Of a DNA stretch of 64,000 nucleotides, positions 17,043 to 25,470 are shown one piece after another. The first letter of the stretch is position 1. The number at the start of each line of letters is the position of its first letter. Source of the DNA: Macondimonas sp035325645 (GTDB lineage: Bacteria; Pseudomonadota; Gammaproteobacteria; UBA5335); contig DAOKZK010000006.1 in assembly GCA_035325645.1 (NCBI GenBank), positions 1 through 64,000 of the forward strand, in the 5' to 3' direction. The position numbers and the translations under genes are program-made. The notes below the pieces were generated by a model that was given only the letters and a program-made list of their open reading frames with translations, did not search any database and was not told where the DNA came from.

Positions 17043-19037
17043 TTATTGGAAGTAGTCGAAATCGCGCTCGCTGCGCAGACGTCGGCGCAGCCTGAGGATG
17101 TGGATCGGTGCGGACCGCGGGTCCAGCCGCACGAACTGGCGCGCGCCCTGCCACAAGAATCGCGCACCGGACAGAAGATCGTGCGCCTGAAAGGGGTCAC
17201 CAGCGGTCATCCTGAAGGTTTCAAGCGGCAGTTCGATCCAGCCCGACTGCACATGGTGCGGATCGAGATTGGCCACCATGACCAGGAGATCGTCCTGGCC
17301 GTCCGCCGCTATGGCGGCTTTGCTGTAGCAAAGCAACAGATCGTTGTCGACCGGATGAAGGCGCAGGTTCCAGTCCTGCTGGAGCGCGGGGTTTTCGCGG
17401 CGGATGCGGTTCAGTCGGGTGATGAAGGGGGCCAGGCTGTCGGGCCGGTCCAGATCCCAATGGCGCAACTGGTATTTTTCCGAGTCGAGATACTCCTCGC
17501 TGCCGGGTTCACGGGCCTGGTGTTCGAGCAGTTCGAAAGCCGGACCGTAGATGCCGTAATTCGCGCCAAGGGTGGCCGCCAATGCCGCCCGGAGCATGAA
17601 GGCCGGCCGTCCGCCGTATTGCAGGAACTCCGGCAGGATGTCCGGCGTATTCGGCCACAGGTTGGGCCGGAAGTACTCGCGCGACTCGTGCTGGGTCAGC
17701 TCGTGCAGATAATCCGTGAGCTCCTGCTTGGTGTTGCGCCAGGTGAAATAGGTGTAGGACTGGCTGAAGCCCAATTTGGCCAGCCGGTGCATGATGCTCG
17801 GGCGGGTGAAGGCCTCGGAGAGGAAGATCACCTCCGGGTGGAGCTGTTTGATTTCATGGATCAGCCATTCCCAGAAGGCGAACGGCTTGGTGTGCGGATT
17901 ATCGACCCGGAAGATCCGCACCCCCTGCTCGATCCAGAAGACGAAGATGCTCTTGAGTTCCGCCCACAGCGCCTGCCAGTCGTCGGTCTCGAAATCGAAG
18001 GGGTAGATGTCCTGGTATTTCTTGGGCGGATTTTCCGCATACTGGATCGAACCGTCGGGGCGGTGGCGAAACCACTCGGGATGTTCGTGCACGTAGGGGT
18101 GATCCGGCGAACATTGCAGGGCGATGTCCAGCGCGATCTCCAAGTCCATCTCGCGCGCGTGAGTGAGGAGACGGCGGAAATCCTCCAGTGAGCCAAGCTC
18201 GGGGTGTATCGCCTTGTGCCCCCCTTCCGGGCCACCGATGGCCCATGGCGAGCCGACGTCCCCGGGCCCCGCCGCGAGCGCATTGTTGGGGCCCTTGCGG
18301 AAGGTGCGGCCAATGGGATGGATGGGCGGCAGATAGACCACGTCGAAACCCATGCGGGCGATGTCCGGCAGGCGGGCGGCGCAATCGGTGAAGGTGCCGT
18401 GGACCGCGGCCGACGGGCCGCAGGAGCGCGGAAAGAGTTCATACCAGCTCGAGAAGCGCGCCCGCACCGGATCGACCGTCACCTGCAAGGGCGCATGGCT
18501 TTGGACGAACCGGCGTTCGGCGTGACGCGCCATGAGGTGCTCGAGGATGGGATCGGCCGCAAGGACACGGCCTTCCTCGGCGCCGGCAGCCGCCAACTGC
18601 GCGGCACAGGCCATGAGCGTGTCTCGGTCAGGCCCGCTGGCGCGTTGCCCCGCTGCATCTACCAGCAGGGCGCCGCTTTTGAGCGCGATCGCAATATCGG
18701 CCGCATCCGTCCGGCGCAGCAGGTCGTGGCGCCAGGTCAGGAAAGTGTCGATCCAGGCCGCAACGGCGTATTCGTAGCTCCCGATCCGCTCGACCGTGAA
18801 GACGGCCTGCCAGCGGTCGTTGGGCAGCGCCTGCATCGGTGCCTCCGCCCAGTCACCGTCTGCGAAGCGATATTGAACGACCGCGCCGATGCGGTCGTGG
18901 CCGTCGCAGAAGATCGACGCGGAGACCTCGACCTGCTCACCGACCGCGCGCTTGATGGCAAATCGACCGGCGTCGACCTCGGGTCGGACGCGCTCGATGA
19001 CGACCCGCTGCCGTCCTTCCTGCGGATGCTGTGTCAT
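17043..19037 (-). CDS. glgE: Alpha-1,4-glucan:maltose-1-phosphate maltosyltransferase GlgE
   Basis: 664-residue GH13_3 enzyme that transfers maltosyl units from maltose-1-phosphate to alpha-glucan. An N-terminal beta domain (about residues 1-180) is followed by the TIM barrel with the GlgE signatures RVDNPHTKPFAFWEWL (catalytic Asp) and LSEAFTRPSIMHRLAKLGF (Glu), then QSYTYFTWRN. The chosen start follows GAGGACCTCTC; 61 further codons upstream are open but unrelated. It lies between glgB and treS-mak with gaps of 14 and 26 nt, the classic GlgE-pathway arrangement. Confidence 0.96.
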   Translation of the reverse strand: MTQHPQEGRQRVVIERVRPEVDAGRFAIKRAVGEQVEVSASIFCDGHDRIGAVVQYRFADGDWAEAPMQALPNDRWQAVFTVERIGSYEYAVAAWIDTFLTWRHDLLRRTDAADIAIALKSGALLVDAAGQRASGPDRDTLMACAAQLAAAGAEEGRVLAADPILEHLMARHAERRFVQSHAPLQVTVDPVRARFSSWYELFPRSCGPSAAVHGTFTDCAARLPDIARMGFDVVYLPPIHPIGRTFRKGPNNALAAGPGDVGSPWAIGGPEGGHKAIHPELGSLEDFRRLLTHAREMDLEIALDIALQCSPDHPYVHEHPEWFRHRPDGSIQYAENPPKKYQDIYPFDFETDDWQALWAELKSIFVFWIEQGVRIFRVDNPHTKPFAFWEWLIHEIKQLHPEVIFLSEAFTRPSIMHRLAKLGFSQSYTYFTWRNTKQELTDYLHELTQHESREYFRPNLWPNTPDILPEFLQYGGRPAFMLRAALAATLGANYGIYGPAFELLEHQAREPGSEEYLDSEKYQLRHWDLDRPDSLAPFITRLNRIRRENPALQQDWNLRLHPVDNDLLLCYSKAAIAADGQDDLLVMVANLDPHHVQSGWIELPLETFRMTAGDPFQAHDLLSGARFLWQGARQFVRLDPRSAPIHILRLRRRLRSERDFDYFQ

Positions 19038-19051
19038 GAGAGGTCCTCGTC

Positions 19052-20989
19052 TCAGGGTTCGTTCACCGGTCTCAGATAGACGACGCCCAGCGGGGGGAGC
19101 ACGAGCGGGAGGGATTGAAAATGCCCTTGCGCGGCGACGGGAGCCGCGTCGATCCGACCCAGATTGCCGATGTTGCTGCCGCCGTAGATCGCCGCATCGC
19201 TGTTGAGCACTTCTTCCCACGATCCCCCAAAAGGCACCCCCAGACGATAGTTGTGCCGTGGGACCGGCGTGAAGTTGCAGACCACGATCACGACATCCTG
19301 CGGCCTATTGCCGCGGCGCATGAAGGCGATGACCGATTGCTCCCAGTCCTGGCAATCGATCCAGTCGAAACCCTCCGCGTTGAAATCCTGCGCATGGAGG
19401 CCCGGCAGGGTGCGGTAGCCGTGGTTCAGATCACCGATCCAGCGCTGCACGCCATCGTGCAGCGGATATTGCAGCACATGCCATTCGAGGCTTTCCTCGT
19501 GCTGCCATTCGCGTCGCTGACCGAATTCGCCGCCCATGAACAGCAGCTTCTTGCCGGGATGCGCCCACATGTAGCCATAGAGCAGGCGCAGGTTGGCGAA
19601 CTGCTGCCACTCATCCCCAGGCATCTTGCCGATCAGCGCGCCCTTGCCGTGCACCACCTCGTCGTGCGACAGCGGCAGCAGGAAGTTTTCCGTGAACGCA
19701 TACCAGATGCTGAAAGAGATCTGGCCGTGGTGATAGCGGCGATGGATGGGATCGGTCTGGAAATATTTGAGCGTGTCGTGCATCCAGCCCATGTTCCACT
19801 TCATGCCGAACCCCAGCCCCCCGGCATAGGTGGGCCGTGACACCATGGGCCAGGCGGTGGATTCCTCCGCGATGGTCTGGGTGTCGGGGTGATCCTGATA
19901 GACGGCCTCGTTGAGCTTGCGCAGGAAGGTCATGGCTTCCAGATTTTCGCGACCACCATGGCGATTGGGGATCCATTCGCCGTCGCGCCGTCCGTAGTCG
20001 AGGTAGAGCATGGAGGCTACGGCGTCCACGCGCAGGCCGTCGATGTGATATTTGTCCAGCCAGAACAAGGCGCTGGAGAGCAGGAAAGAGCGCACTTCGT
20101 TGCGGCCGTAATTGAAGATGGCGCTGTTCCATTCCGGGTGAAAGCCTTGCCGCGGATCGGCGTGTTCGAAGAGGTGCGTGCCATCGAAATACGCCAAACC
20201 ATGCTCATCGCTTGGAAAGTGGGACGGCACCCAGTCCAGGATCACGCCGATGCCCGCCTGATGCAAATGGTCGACGAGGTACATGAAGTCCTGCGGCGTC
20301 CCGTAGCGCGCAGTGGGCGCGAAATAGCCCGTGGTCTGATAGCCCCAGGAGCCGTAGAAGGGGTGTTCCATGACGGGCAGCAGCTCGACGTGGGTGAACC
20401 CCAGACTGCGCGCATGATCGGCAAGCCGCGGGGCGATTTCGCGGTAGCTCAGAAAGCGGTTGCCGTCTTCGGGTACCCGCTGCCACGATCCCAGATGGAC
20501 CTCGTAGATGGAAACAGGGGCGTCGAGGGCATTGGCCTGCCTGCGATGCGCCATCCAGTCGCCGTCACCCCAGGCGTAGTCGAGCGTCCACAGCCGGGAG
20601 GCGGTGGCAGGCGGGGGTTCGCTGTAGACCGCGAACGGATCGGCCTTGTCGACGGCATAGCCGTGATGGCGCGAGACGATATGGAATTTGTAGGGGCTGC
20701 CGATGGGGATCCCCGGCACGGTTCCTTGCCAGATGCCCGAGTCGTCCGTGCGCGCCGCGAGCGGATGGGTCTCCTTGTTCCAGCTGTTGAAATCGCCGAT
20801 GACCGAGACTGCGGCCGCGTTGGGCGCCCAGAGGGCGAAGTGGACGACATGGGGTCCATCGTCTCGAGCCTCGATGTGCGCGCCGAGTTTCGCGAACAGG
20901 CGGGTGTGGGAGCCTTCCTTGAACAGGTAGATGTCGTGTGGGGTCAGGTGGTGAGCATGAGCGTTGGCAGGAAAGTTTTTCTTTTCCAT
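19052..20989 (-). CDS. glgB: 1,4-alpha-glucan branching enzyme GlgB
   Basis: GH13_9/CBM48 enzyme that makes alpha-1,6 branches. The 645 residues are shorter than the roughly 730 of E. coli GlgB, consistent with lack of the extra N1 domain. CBM48 lies at about 45-150 (HFALWAPNAAAVSVIGDFNS) and the barrel carries DGLRVDAVASMLYLDY (nucleophile Asp), IAEESTAWP (acid/base Glu) and PLSHDEVVHGKGALIGKMPG. The start was placed at MEKKNF, preceded by AGGAAACCAGG. First gene of the minus-strand glucan operon, about 235 nt downstream of dxs. Confidence 0.95.
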   Translation of the reverse strand: MEKKNFPANAHAHHLTPHDIYLFKEGSHTRLFAKLGAHIEARDDGPHVVHFALWAPNAAAVSVIGDFNSWNKETHPLAARTDDSGIWQGTVPGIPIGSPYKFHIVSRHHGYAVDKADPFAVYSEPPPATASRLWTLDYAWGDGDWMAHRRQANALDAPVSIYEVHLGSWQRVPEDGNRFLSYREIAPRLADHARSLGFTHVELLPVMEHPFYGSWGYQTTGYFAPTARYGTPQDFMYLVDHLHQAGIGVILDWVPSHFPSDEHGLAYFDGTHLFEHADPRQGFHPEWNSAIFNYGRNEVRSFLLSSALFWLDKYHIDGLRVDAVASMLYLDYGRRDGEWIPNRHGGRENLEAMTFLRKLNEAVYQDHPDTQTIAEESTAWPMVSRPTYAGGLGFGMKWNMGWMHDTLKYFQTDPIHRRYHHGQISFSIWYAFTENFLLPLSHDEVVHGKGALIGKMPGDEWQQFANLRLLYGYMWAHPGKKLLFMGGEFGQRREWQHEESLEWHVLQYPLHDGVQRWIGDLNHGYRTLPGLHAQDFNAEGFDWIDCQDWEQSVIAFMRRGNRPQDVVIVVCNFTPVPRHNYRLGVPFGGSWEEVLNSDAAIYGGSNIGNLGRIDAAPVAAQGHFQSLPLVLPPLGVVYLRPVNEP

Positions 20990-21224
20990 CCTGGTTTCCT
21001 GTTGGCGGATGCAGGCGATGGTGAAGTTGGAGCGTGGCTGCCGCAGGTTGCCGCAGCGAGCCCATGGCGGGCGGACGTCGGGCACAGAGGTTTGCCGCGG
21101 CAAGGCTGATCGGTGAGGAACGTGCCCGGCCCCGTTGTTCCGACTTGGCAGAATCCGTAAGGTTCCGCGCCGACTGATGCGTGCACAGGAGGAGCGGCTC
21201 TGCAGCGATTTCCCTGGCGGCCGT

Positions 21225-23105
21225 TCAGTGTCTCTGACGCACGCGTGGTGCTGGCAGCAGCGTGCGCAGGCTTGTCTCGATGCCGCTGGCATCCAGGCCG
21301 CAGGCCGCGAGCAGTTCCTCCCGGCTGCCGTGTTCCAGGAAACGGTCGGGGAGCCCCAGGTGGGTGAGGGTTGTGGTCACGCCGTGGCGGGCCAGGCATT
21401 CGGCCACTGCGCTGCCTGCGCCGCCCGCGACGACATTGTCCTCGAGCGTGACCAGATGATGGTGGGTACGCGCCAATTCCAGCACCAGCGCTTCATCGAG
21501 GGGCTTGACGAAGCGCATGTTGGCGACCGTCGCGTTGACGGATTCGGCCGCATCGAGAGCGGGCGCGAGCAGCGCCCCGAACGACAGCACGGCAATGTCC
21601 CGCCCTTGGCGCCGCACTTCCCCGCGGCCCATGGGCAGGGGCGGGGCATCGGTGAGAAAGTCGACGCCCATGCCCGCCCCCCTGGGGTAACGCACTGCGG
21701 TGGGTCCCTGGATCGTCAGCGCCGTGTTGAGCATGGCACAGCATTCGGCCTCGTCCGCCGGCGCCATCAGCACCAGATTGGGGATGCAGCGCAGAAAGGA
21801 AAGGTCGAAGGCGCCGTGATGCGTCGCGCCATCCTGTCCCACCGGGCCGGCGCGATCAATGGCCAGGACCACGGGCAAATGCTGCAATGCGACATCATGG
21901 ATGAACTGATCATAGGCCCGCTGCAGGAAGGTGGAGTAGATGGCCACCACCGGATGCATCCCTTCGCAGGCCATGCCCGCGGCCAGGGTCACTGCGTGCT
22001 GTTCGCAGATGCCAACGTCGAAGTAGCGGTCGGGGAAGCGCTTTTCGAACTCGACCAGCCCAGAGCCTTCACGCATGGCCGGCGTGATCGCAACCACGCG
22101 CGCATCGCGCGCGGCCGCGTCACAGACCCACGCGCCGAAAACCTGACTGTAGGTGGGCTTGGTATCCGGCCGGGCCGCGGGCAGGGTGCCGGTATGCGGA
22201 TCGAAACGGGTGACCCCATGCCAGCCGATGGGATCCCGTTCAGCCGGGGCGAATCCCTTGCCTTTGCGGGTGACGACATGCAGGAACTGAGGCCCGGGCC
22301 GGTCACGCAGATTGCGCAGGGTTTCGATCAGAACCGGGAGGTCGTGACCATCGACGGGCCCGATGTAGTTGAAGCCCATCTCCTCGAACAGGGTCCCCGG
22401 TGCCACCATCCCCTTGACGTGCTCCTCGGCGCGCCTTGCGAACTCCCACATCGGTGGGACGTGCCGCAGGACCTTTTTGCCTTCCTCGCGGATCGTGCTG
22501 TAGAAGTGTCCGGACAGGATGCGGGCCAGGTAGTTCGACAATCCGCCCACGTTGGGCGAAATCGACATCTCGTTGTCGTTGAGGACGACCAGCATGTCGG
22601 CTCGCAGGTGGCCGGCGTGATTGAGCGCCTCATATGCCATGCCCGCCGTCATGGCGCCGTCGCCGATGATGGCCGCCACGCGGCGCTGCTCACCGCGGGC
22701 ACGGAAGGCCGTTGCCATTCCCAGGGCGGCACTGATCGAGGTGCTCGAATGCCCCACGCCGAAGCTGTCATAGGGGCTTTCGGCGCGCTGCGGGAAGGGC
22801 GCGAGGCCGTGCAGCTTGCGGATGGTGGGCAGGGTCGCCCGCCGCCCCGTCAAGATCTTGTGAGGATAGGTCTGATGACCGACATCCCATACCAGCCGGT
22901 CATGGGGAGTGTCGAAAACGTAATGGAGCGCGATGGTGAGTTCCACCGTTCCCAGGTTGGCCGCGAAATGACCGCCGGATTGTCCGACCGTTTGAATCAG
23001 ATAGTCGCGCAATTCTGCCGCCAACGTGGGCAGAGACGATTCGGGCAGCCGACGCAGGGCGTCGGGCGAATCGATGTGCGTCAGCAGCTGAGGTCTGGAC
23101 GTCAT
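21225..23105 (-). CDS. dxs: 1-deoxy-D-xylulose-5-phosphate synthase
   Basis: Thiamine-diphosphate enzyme that condenses pyruvate and glyceraldehyde-3-phosphate in the first MEP-pathway step. The protein has VWDVGHQTYPHKILTGRR, the ThDP motif GDGAMTAGMAYEALNHAG and the transketolase pyrimidine domain. 626 residues, normal for Dxs. The start at MTSRPQ was chosen by similarity; an in-frame ATG 27 nt upstream (23132) is possible and neither has a strong RBS. Third gene of xseB-ispA-dxs, 78 nt after ispA. Confidence 0.95.
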   Translation of the reverse strand: MTSRPQLLTHIDSPDALRRLPESSLPTLAAELRDYLIQTVGQSGGHFAANLGTVELTIALHYVFDTPHDRLVWDVGHQTYPHKILTGRRATLPTIRKLHGLAPFPQRAESPYDSFGVGHSSTSISAALGMATAFRARGEQRRVAAIIGDGAMTAGMAYEALNHAGHLRADMLVVLNDNEMSISPNVGGLSNYLARILSGHFYSTIREEGKKVLRHVPPMWEFARRAEEHVKGMVAPGTLFEEMGFNYIGPVDGHDLPVLIETLRNLRDRPGPQFLHVVTRKGKGFAPAERDPIGWHGVTRFDPHTGTLPAARPDTKPTYSQVFGAWVCDAAARDARVVAITPAMREGSGLVEFEKRFPDRYFDVGICEQHAVTLAAGMACEGMHPVVAIYSTFLQRAYDQFIHDVALQHLPVVLAIDRAGPVGQDGATHHGAFDLSFLRCIPNLVLMAPADEAECCAMLNTALTIQGPTAVRYPRGAGMGVDFLTDAPPLPMGRGEVRRQGRDIAVLSFGALLAPALDAAESVNATVANMRFVKPLDEALVLELARTHHHLVTLEDNVVAGGAGSAVAECLARHGVTTTLTHLGLPDRFLEHGSREELLAACGLDASGIETSLRTLLPAPRVRQRH

Positions 23106-23183
23106 GATGATGGGTACCCGGAAACCTTGCATTATCGGTCCGCTGGCTCTGCACTATCAAGGATAGATCAATCGCAGGACGCG

Positions 23184-24086
23184 TCAGCAGGGCCTGGTCA
23201 GCAACTCATTGGCCAGGCGGCGCAGCGGTTCCGCTGCGGTACCGAGGGCGGCGAGTTCATCCAACGCCTGCCGGTGGAGATCGAGCGCTTTTTGTTGGGC
23301 GCCGGGGAGACCCAGCAAGGCGGGGTAAGTCGCCTTGTCATGGGCGAGGTCGGCGCCCTGACGCTTGCCAAGGACGGCGGTATCAGTCGTGATGTCAAGG
23401 ATGTCGTCACGCACCTGGAACGCCAGACCCAACGTCTTGGCAAAGCGGGCGAGCCGCTGATAGTCGGCATCTGTGTCGGCAAGTACCAGATCCGCCGCCA
23501 GGCACACGGCCGCCGCCATGAGGGCGCCGGTTTTCAGGGTGTGTATGGTTTCCAGTCGGCTTTCGTCGATGGTGCCGGCGCTTGCGGACAAGTCCAGGGC
23601 TTGTCCGCCCGCCATCCCCAGCGACCCACAGGCCCGGCTCAAGGTACGGATCTGCTGCAGCCGCTGATGTTCATTCGGAACACCCGGTCCCGGACGTGAA
23701 AGCAGTTCGAAGGCGAGGCACTGCAGGGCATCGCCGGCCAGGATCGCGGTCGCCTCGTCGAAGGCCCGATGTGTGGTCGGCCGACCCCGGCGCAGGTCAT
23801 CGTCGTCCATGGCCGGGAGGTCGTCGTGCACGAGGGAATAGGCGTGGATGATCTCGACCGCGCAGGCGGCATCATCCACCCACTCCAGCGGCACATCGAG
23901 CGTGGCGGCTGTGGCGTAACACAAGGCCGGTCGCACCCGCTTGCCGCCGCCGAGCACGGCGTAACGCATAGCGGCACGGAGTCGCTCAGGAGGTTCGCCG
24001 ACCGGCGGCAGCCGATCAGCCAGCGCGGCGTTGACCCGCGTGCGCCACTCGCCGAGTACCGGGCACACAGCATTCATGTGGTTCAC
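23184..24086 (-). CDS. ispA: Farnesyl diphosphate synthase (short-chain polyprenyl synthase)
   Basis: Condenses IPP with DMAPP and GPP to FPP. 300 residues with GGGKRVRP (IPP binding), the first Asp-rich motif HDDLPAMDDDDLRRG and the second region QVRDDILDIT. The GTG start overlaps the xseB stop (GTGA), giving translational coupling; an ATG three codons in (24077) is an alternative. Middle gene of xseB-ispA-dxs. Confidence 0.95.
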   Translation of the reverse strand: MNHMNAVCPVLGEWRTRVNAALADRLPPVGEPPERLRAAMRYAVLGGGKRVRPALCYATAATLDVPLEWVDDAACAVEIIHAYSLVHDDLPAMDDDDLRRGRPTTHRAFDEATAILAGDALQCLAFELLSRPGPGVPNEHQRLQQIRTLSRACGSLGMAGGQALDLSASAGTIDESRLETIHTLKTGALMAAAVCLAADLVLADTDADYQRLARFAKTLGLAFQVRDDILDITTDTAVLGKRQGADLAHDKATYPALLGLPGAQQKALDLHRQALDELAALGTAAEPLRRLANELLTRPC

Positions 24087-24322
24087 ACGGTGTTCTTGTC
24101 CGACTCGAACGGCACCAGTGACGCGTCCGGGCTCGGTTGGCTCAGCGTCAGAACCCTTTGCTCGGCGTCCTGCAGCGCCTTTTGGCAGTGGCGTGTGAGT
24201 TGCACGCCGCGCTCGAAGTGGGCCAGCGACTGTTCCAGAGACAGCTCGCCGCGTTCGAGTTGCTCCACAAGGGCCTCGAGTTCCCTGACGGCTGTTTCAA
24301 AATCGAGCGATTCGGTATTCAT
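24083..24322 (-). CDS. xseB: Exodeoxyribonuclease VII small subunit
   Basis: 79-residue helical protein: LDFETAVRELEALVEQLERG followed by LSLEQSLAHFERGVQLTRHC, the XseB signature. It binds XseA to form exonuclease VII; xseA is not in this window. The start was set at MNTESLDF, where homology begins; 38 codons of open frame upstream look unrelated. First gene of the xseB-ispA-dxs operon. Confidence 0.93.
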   Translation of the reverse strand: MNTESLDFETAVRELEALVEQLERGELSLEQSLAHFERGVQLTRHCQKALQDAEQRVLTLSQPSPDASLVPFESDKNTV

Positions 24323-24575
24323 TGGGTCACATTTGCCGGAGGTTGGCTCATGCTGCCTCAGGACCAGTCCAATATCCAGTCCCCGGCTCGCATGGAAACC
24401 TGAACGGCTGGCATGCGCGAGGGCGCCGTTGCACAATCTGCGCTGCGGCCGGGAACCGCGCTGTCAGGGGCGTGGTCCTAGGTGCGGATTAAGCTATTTC
24501 CCAAGGCGGCAACGAGCTGACAGCCGTGCCGTTCCGTAGCCGGTGCCATCACGACAACGCAAAACGGTGAGTTCC

Positions 24576-25463
24576 ATGACGTGGATCAAGCGCATCTTTC
24601 TGTTCGGGTTGACCAACATCGCGGTGATCGTGCTGCTCACGATCGTGCTGCGCGTCCTGGGCCTGGACCAGGCCATGGCTGCACGCGGCAGCAATCCCGC
24701 GGTGCTGCTCGTCTTTGCGGCCGTCCTGGGGATGGGCGGGTCCTTCATCTCCCTGGCGATGTCCAAGTGGATGGCCAAACGTTCCATGGGTGTACGCGTG
24801 ATCGAGCAACCGGGCAGTGCATTGGAGCGCTGGCTGGTCGAAACCGTGGCTCGCATGGCGCGCGAATCAGGCATCGGGATGCCCGAGGTGGGAATTTTCG
24901 ACAGCCCGGATCCCAATGCCTTCGCGACCGGGATGTCGCGCAACAACGCCTTGGTCGCCGTGAGCACGGGTCTCCTGCAGCGCATGCGACAGGAAGAGGC
25001 CGAGGCGGTACTGGGTCACGAAGTTGCGCACGTCGCCAACGGCGACATGGTGACGCTGGGTCTGTTGCAGGGCGTGCTCAACACCTTTGTCATCTTCCTC
25101 TCGCGCATGATCGGCATGGTGGTCGACAATGCCCTCTCCCGCGGTGAGCAGCGTCAGGGCTACGGTATCGGTTATTTTGCGACCGTCATCGTGGCCGAGA
25201 TCGTCCTGGGGTTGCTCGCGACCGTGATCGTGATGGCCTTCTCGCGCTGGCGTGAGTTTCGCGCCGACGCGGGCGGCGCTGCGCTGACCAATCGCGCCGC
25301 CATGATTGCCGCGCTGGAGCGCCTGCGCGAAGCGCACGAGCCGCCGTTGATGCCCGACCAGCTCCGCGCCTTCGGCATCCGTTCGGGCGGCGGCATGATG
25401 CGGTTGTTCATGAGTCATCCGCCGCTCGAGGAGCGGATCGCGGCCCTGCGCGCCGCGGGCTGA
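24576..25463 (+). CDS. htpX: Membrane zinc metalloprotease HtpX
   Basis: 295-residue inner-membrane protease (peptidase M48) for membrane-protein quality control. Two N-terminal helices (about residues 5-28 and 38-62) precede the zinc motif HEVAH at 148-152 in LGHEVAHVANGDMVT; helices at about 165-180 and 190-215 and the third-ligand region FRADAGGAAL follow. Length and layout match E. coli HtpX. A roughly 250-nt gap separates it from divergent xseB. I did not find a clear heat-shock promoter there. Confidence 0.95.
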   Translation: MTWIKRIFLFGLTNIAVIVLLTIVLRVLGLDQAMAARGSNPAVLLVFAAVLGMGGSFISLAMSKWMAKRSMGVRVIEQPGSALERWLVETVARMARESGIGMPEVGIFDSPDPNAFATGMSRNNALVAVSTGLLQRMRQEEAEAVLGHEVAHVANGDMVTLGLLQGVLNTFVIFLSRMIGMVVDNALSRGEQRQGYGIGYFATVIVAEIVLGLLATVIVMAFSRWREFRADAGGAALTNRAAMIAALERLREAHEPPLMPDQLRAFGIRSGGGMMRLFMSHPPLEERIAALRAAG

Positions 25464-25470
25464 AGGACCG

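Noticed and set aside
17017..17154. Extended N-terminus of the treS-maltokinase gene
   Set aside because: The added residues (APVRAAGPAV...) do not match the family, and a good RBS lies before the shorter start.
21135..23699. An 854-codon plus-strand frame over dxs and ispA
   Set aside because: It is the reverse shadow of two clear genes and has low-complexity, arginine-rich sequence without domains.
24323..24575. A possible small RNA gene between xseB and htpX
   Set aside because: I checked for SRP RNA core sequence and other familiar RNA motifs and saw none.
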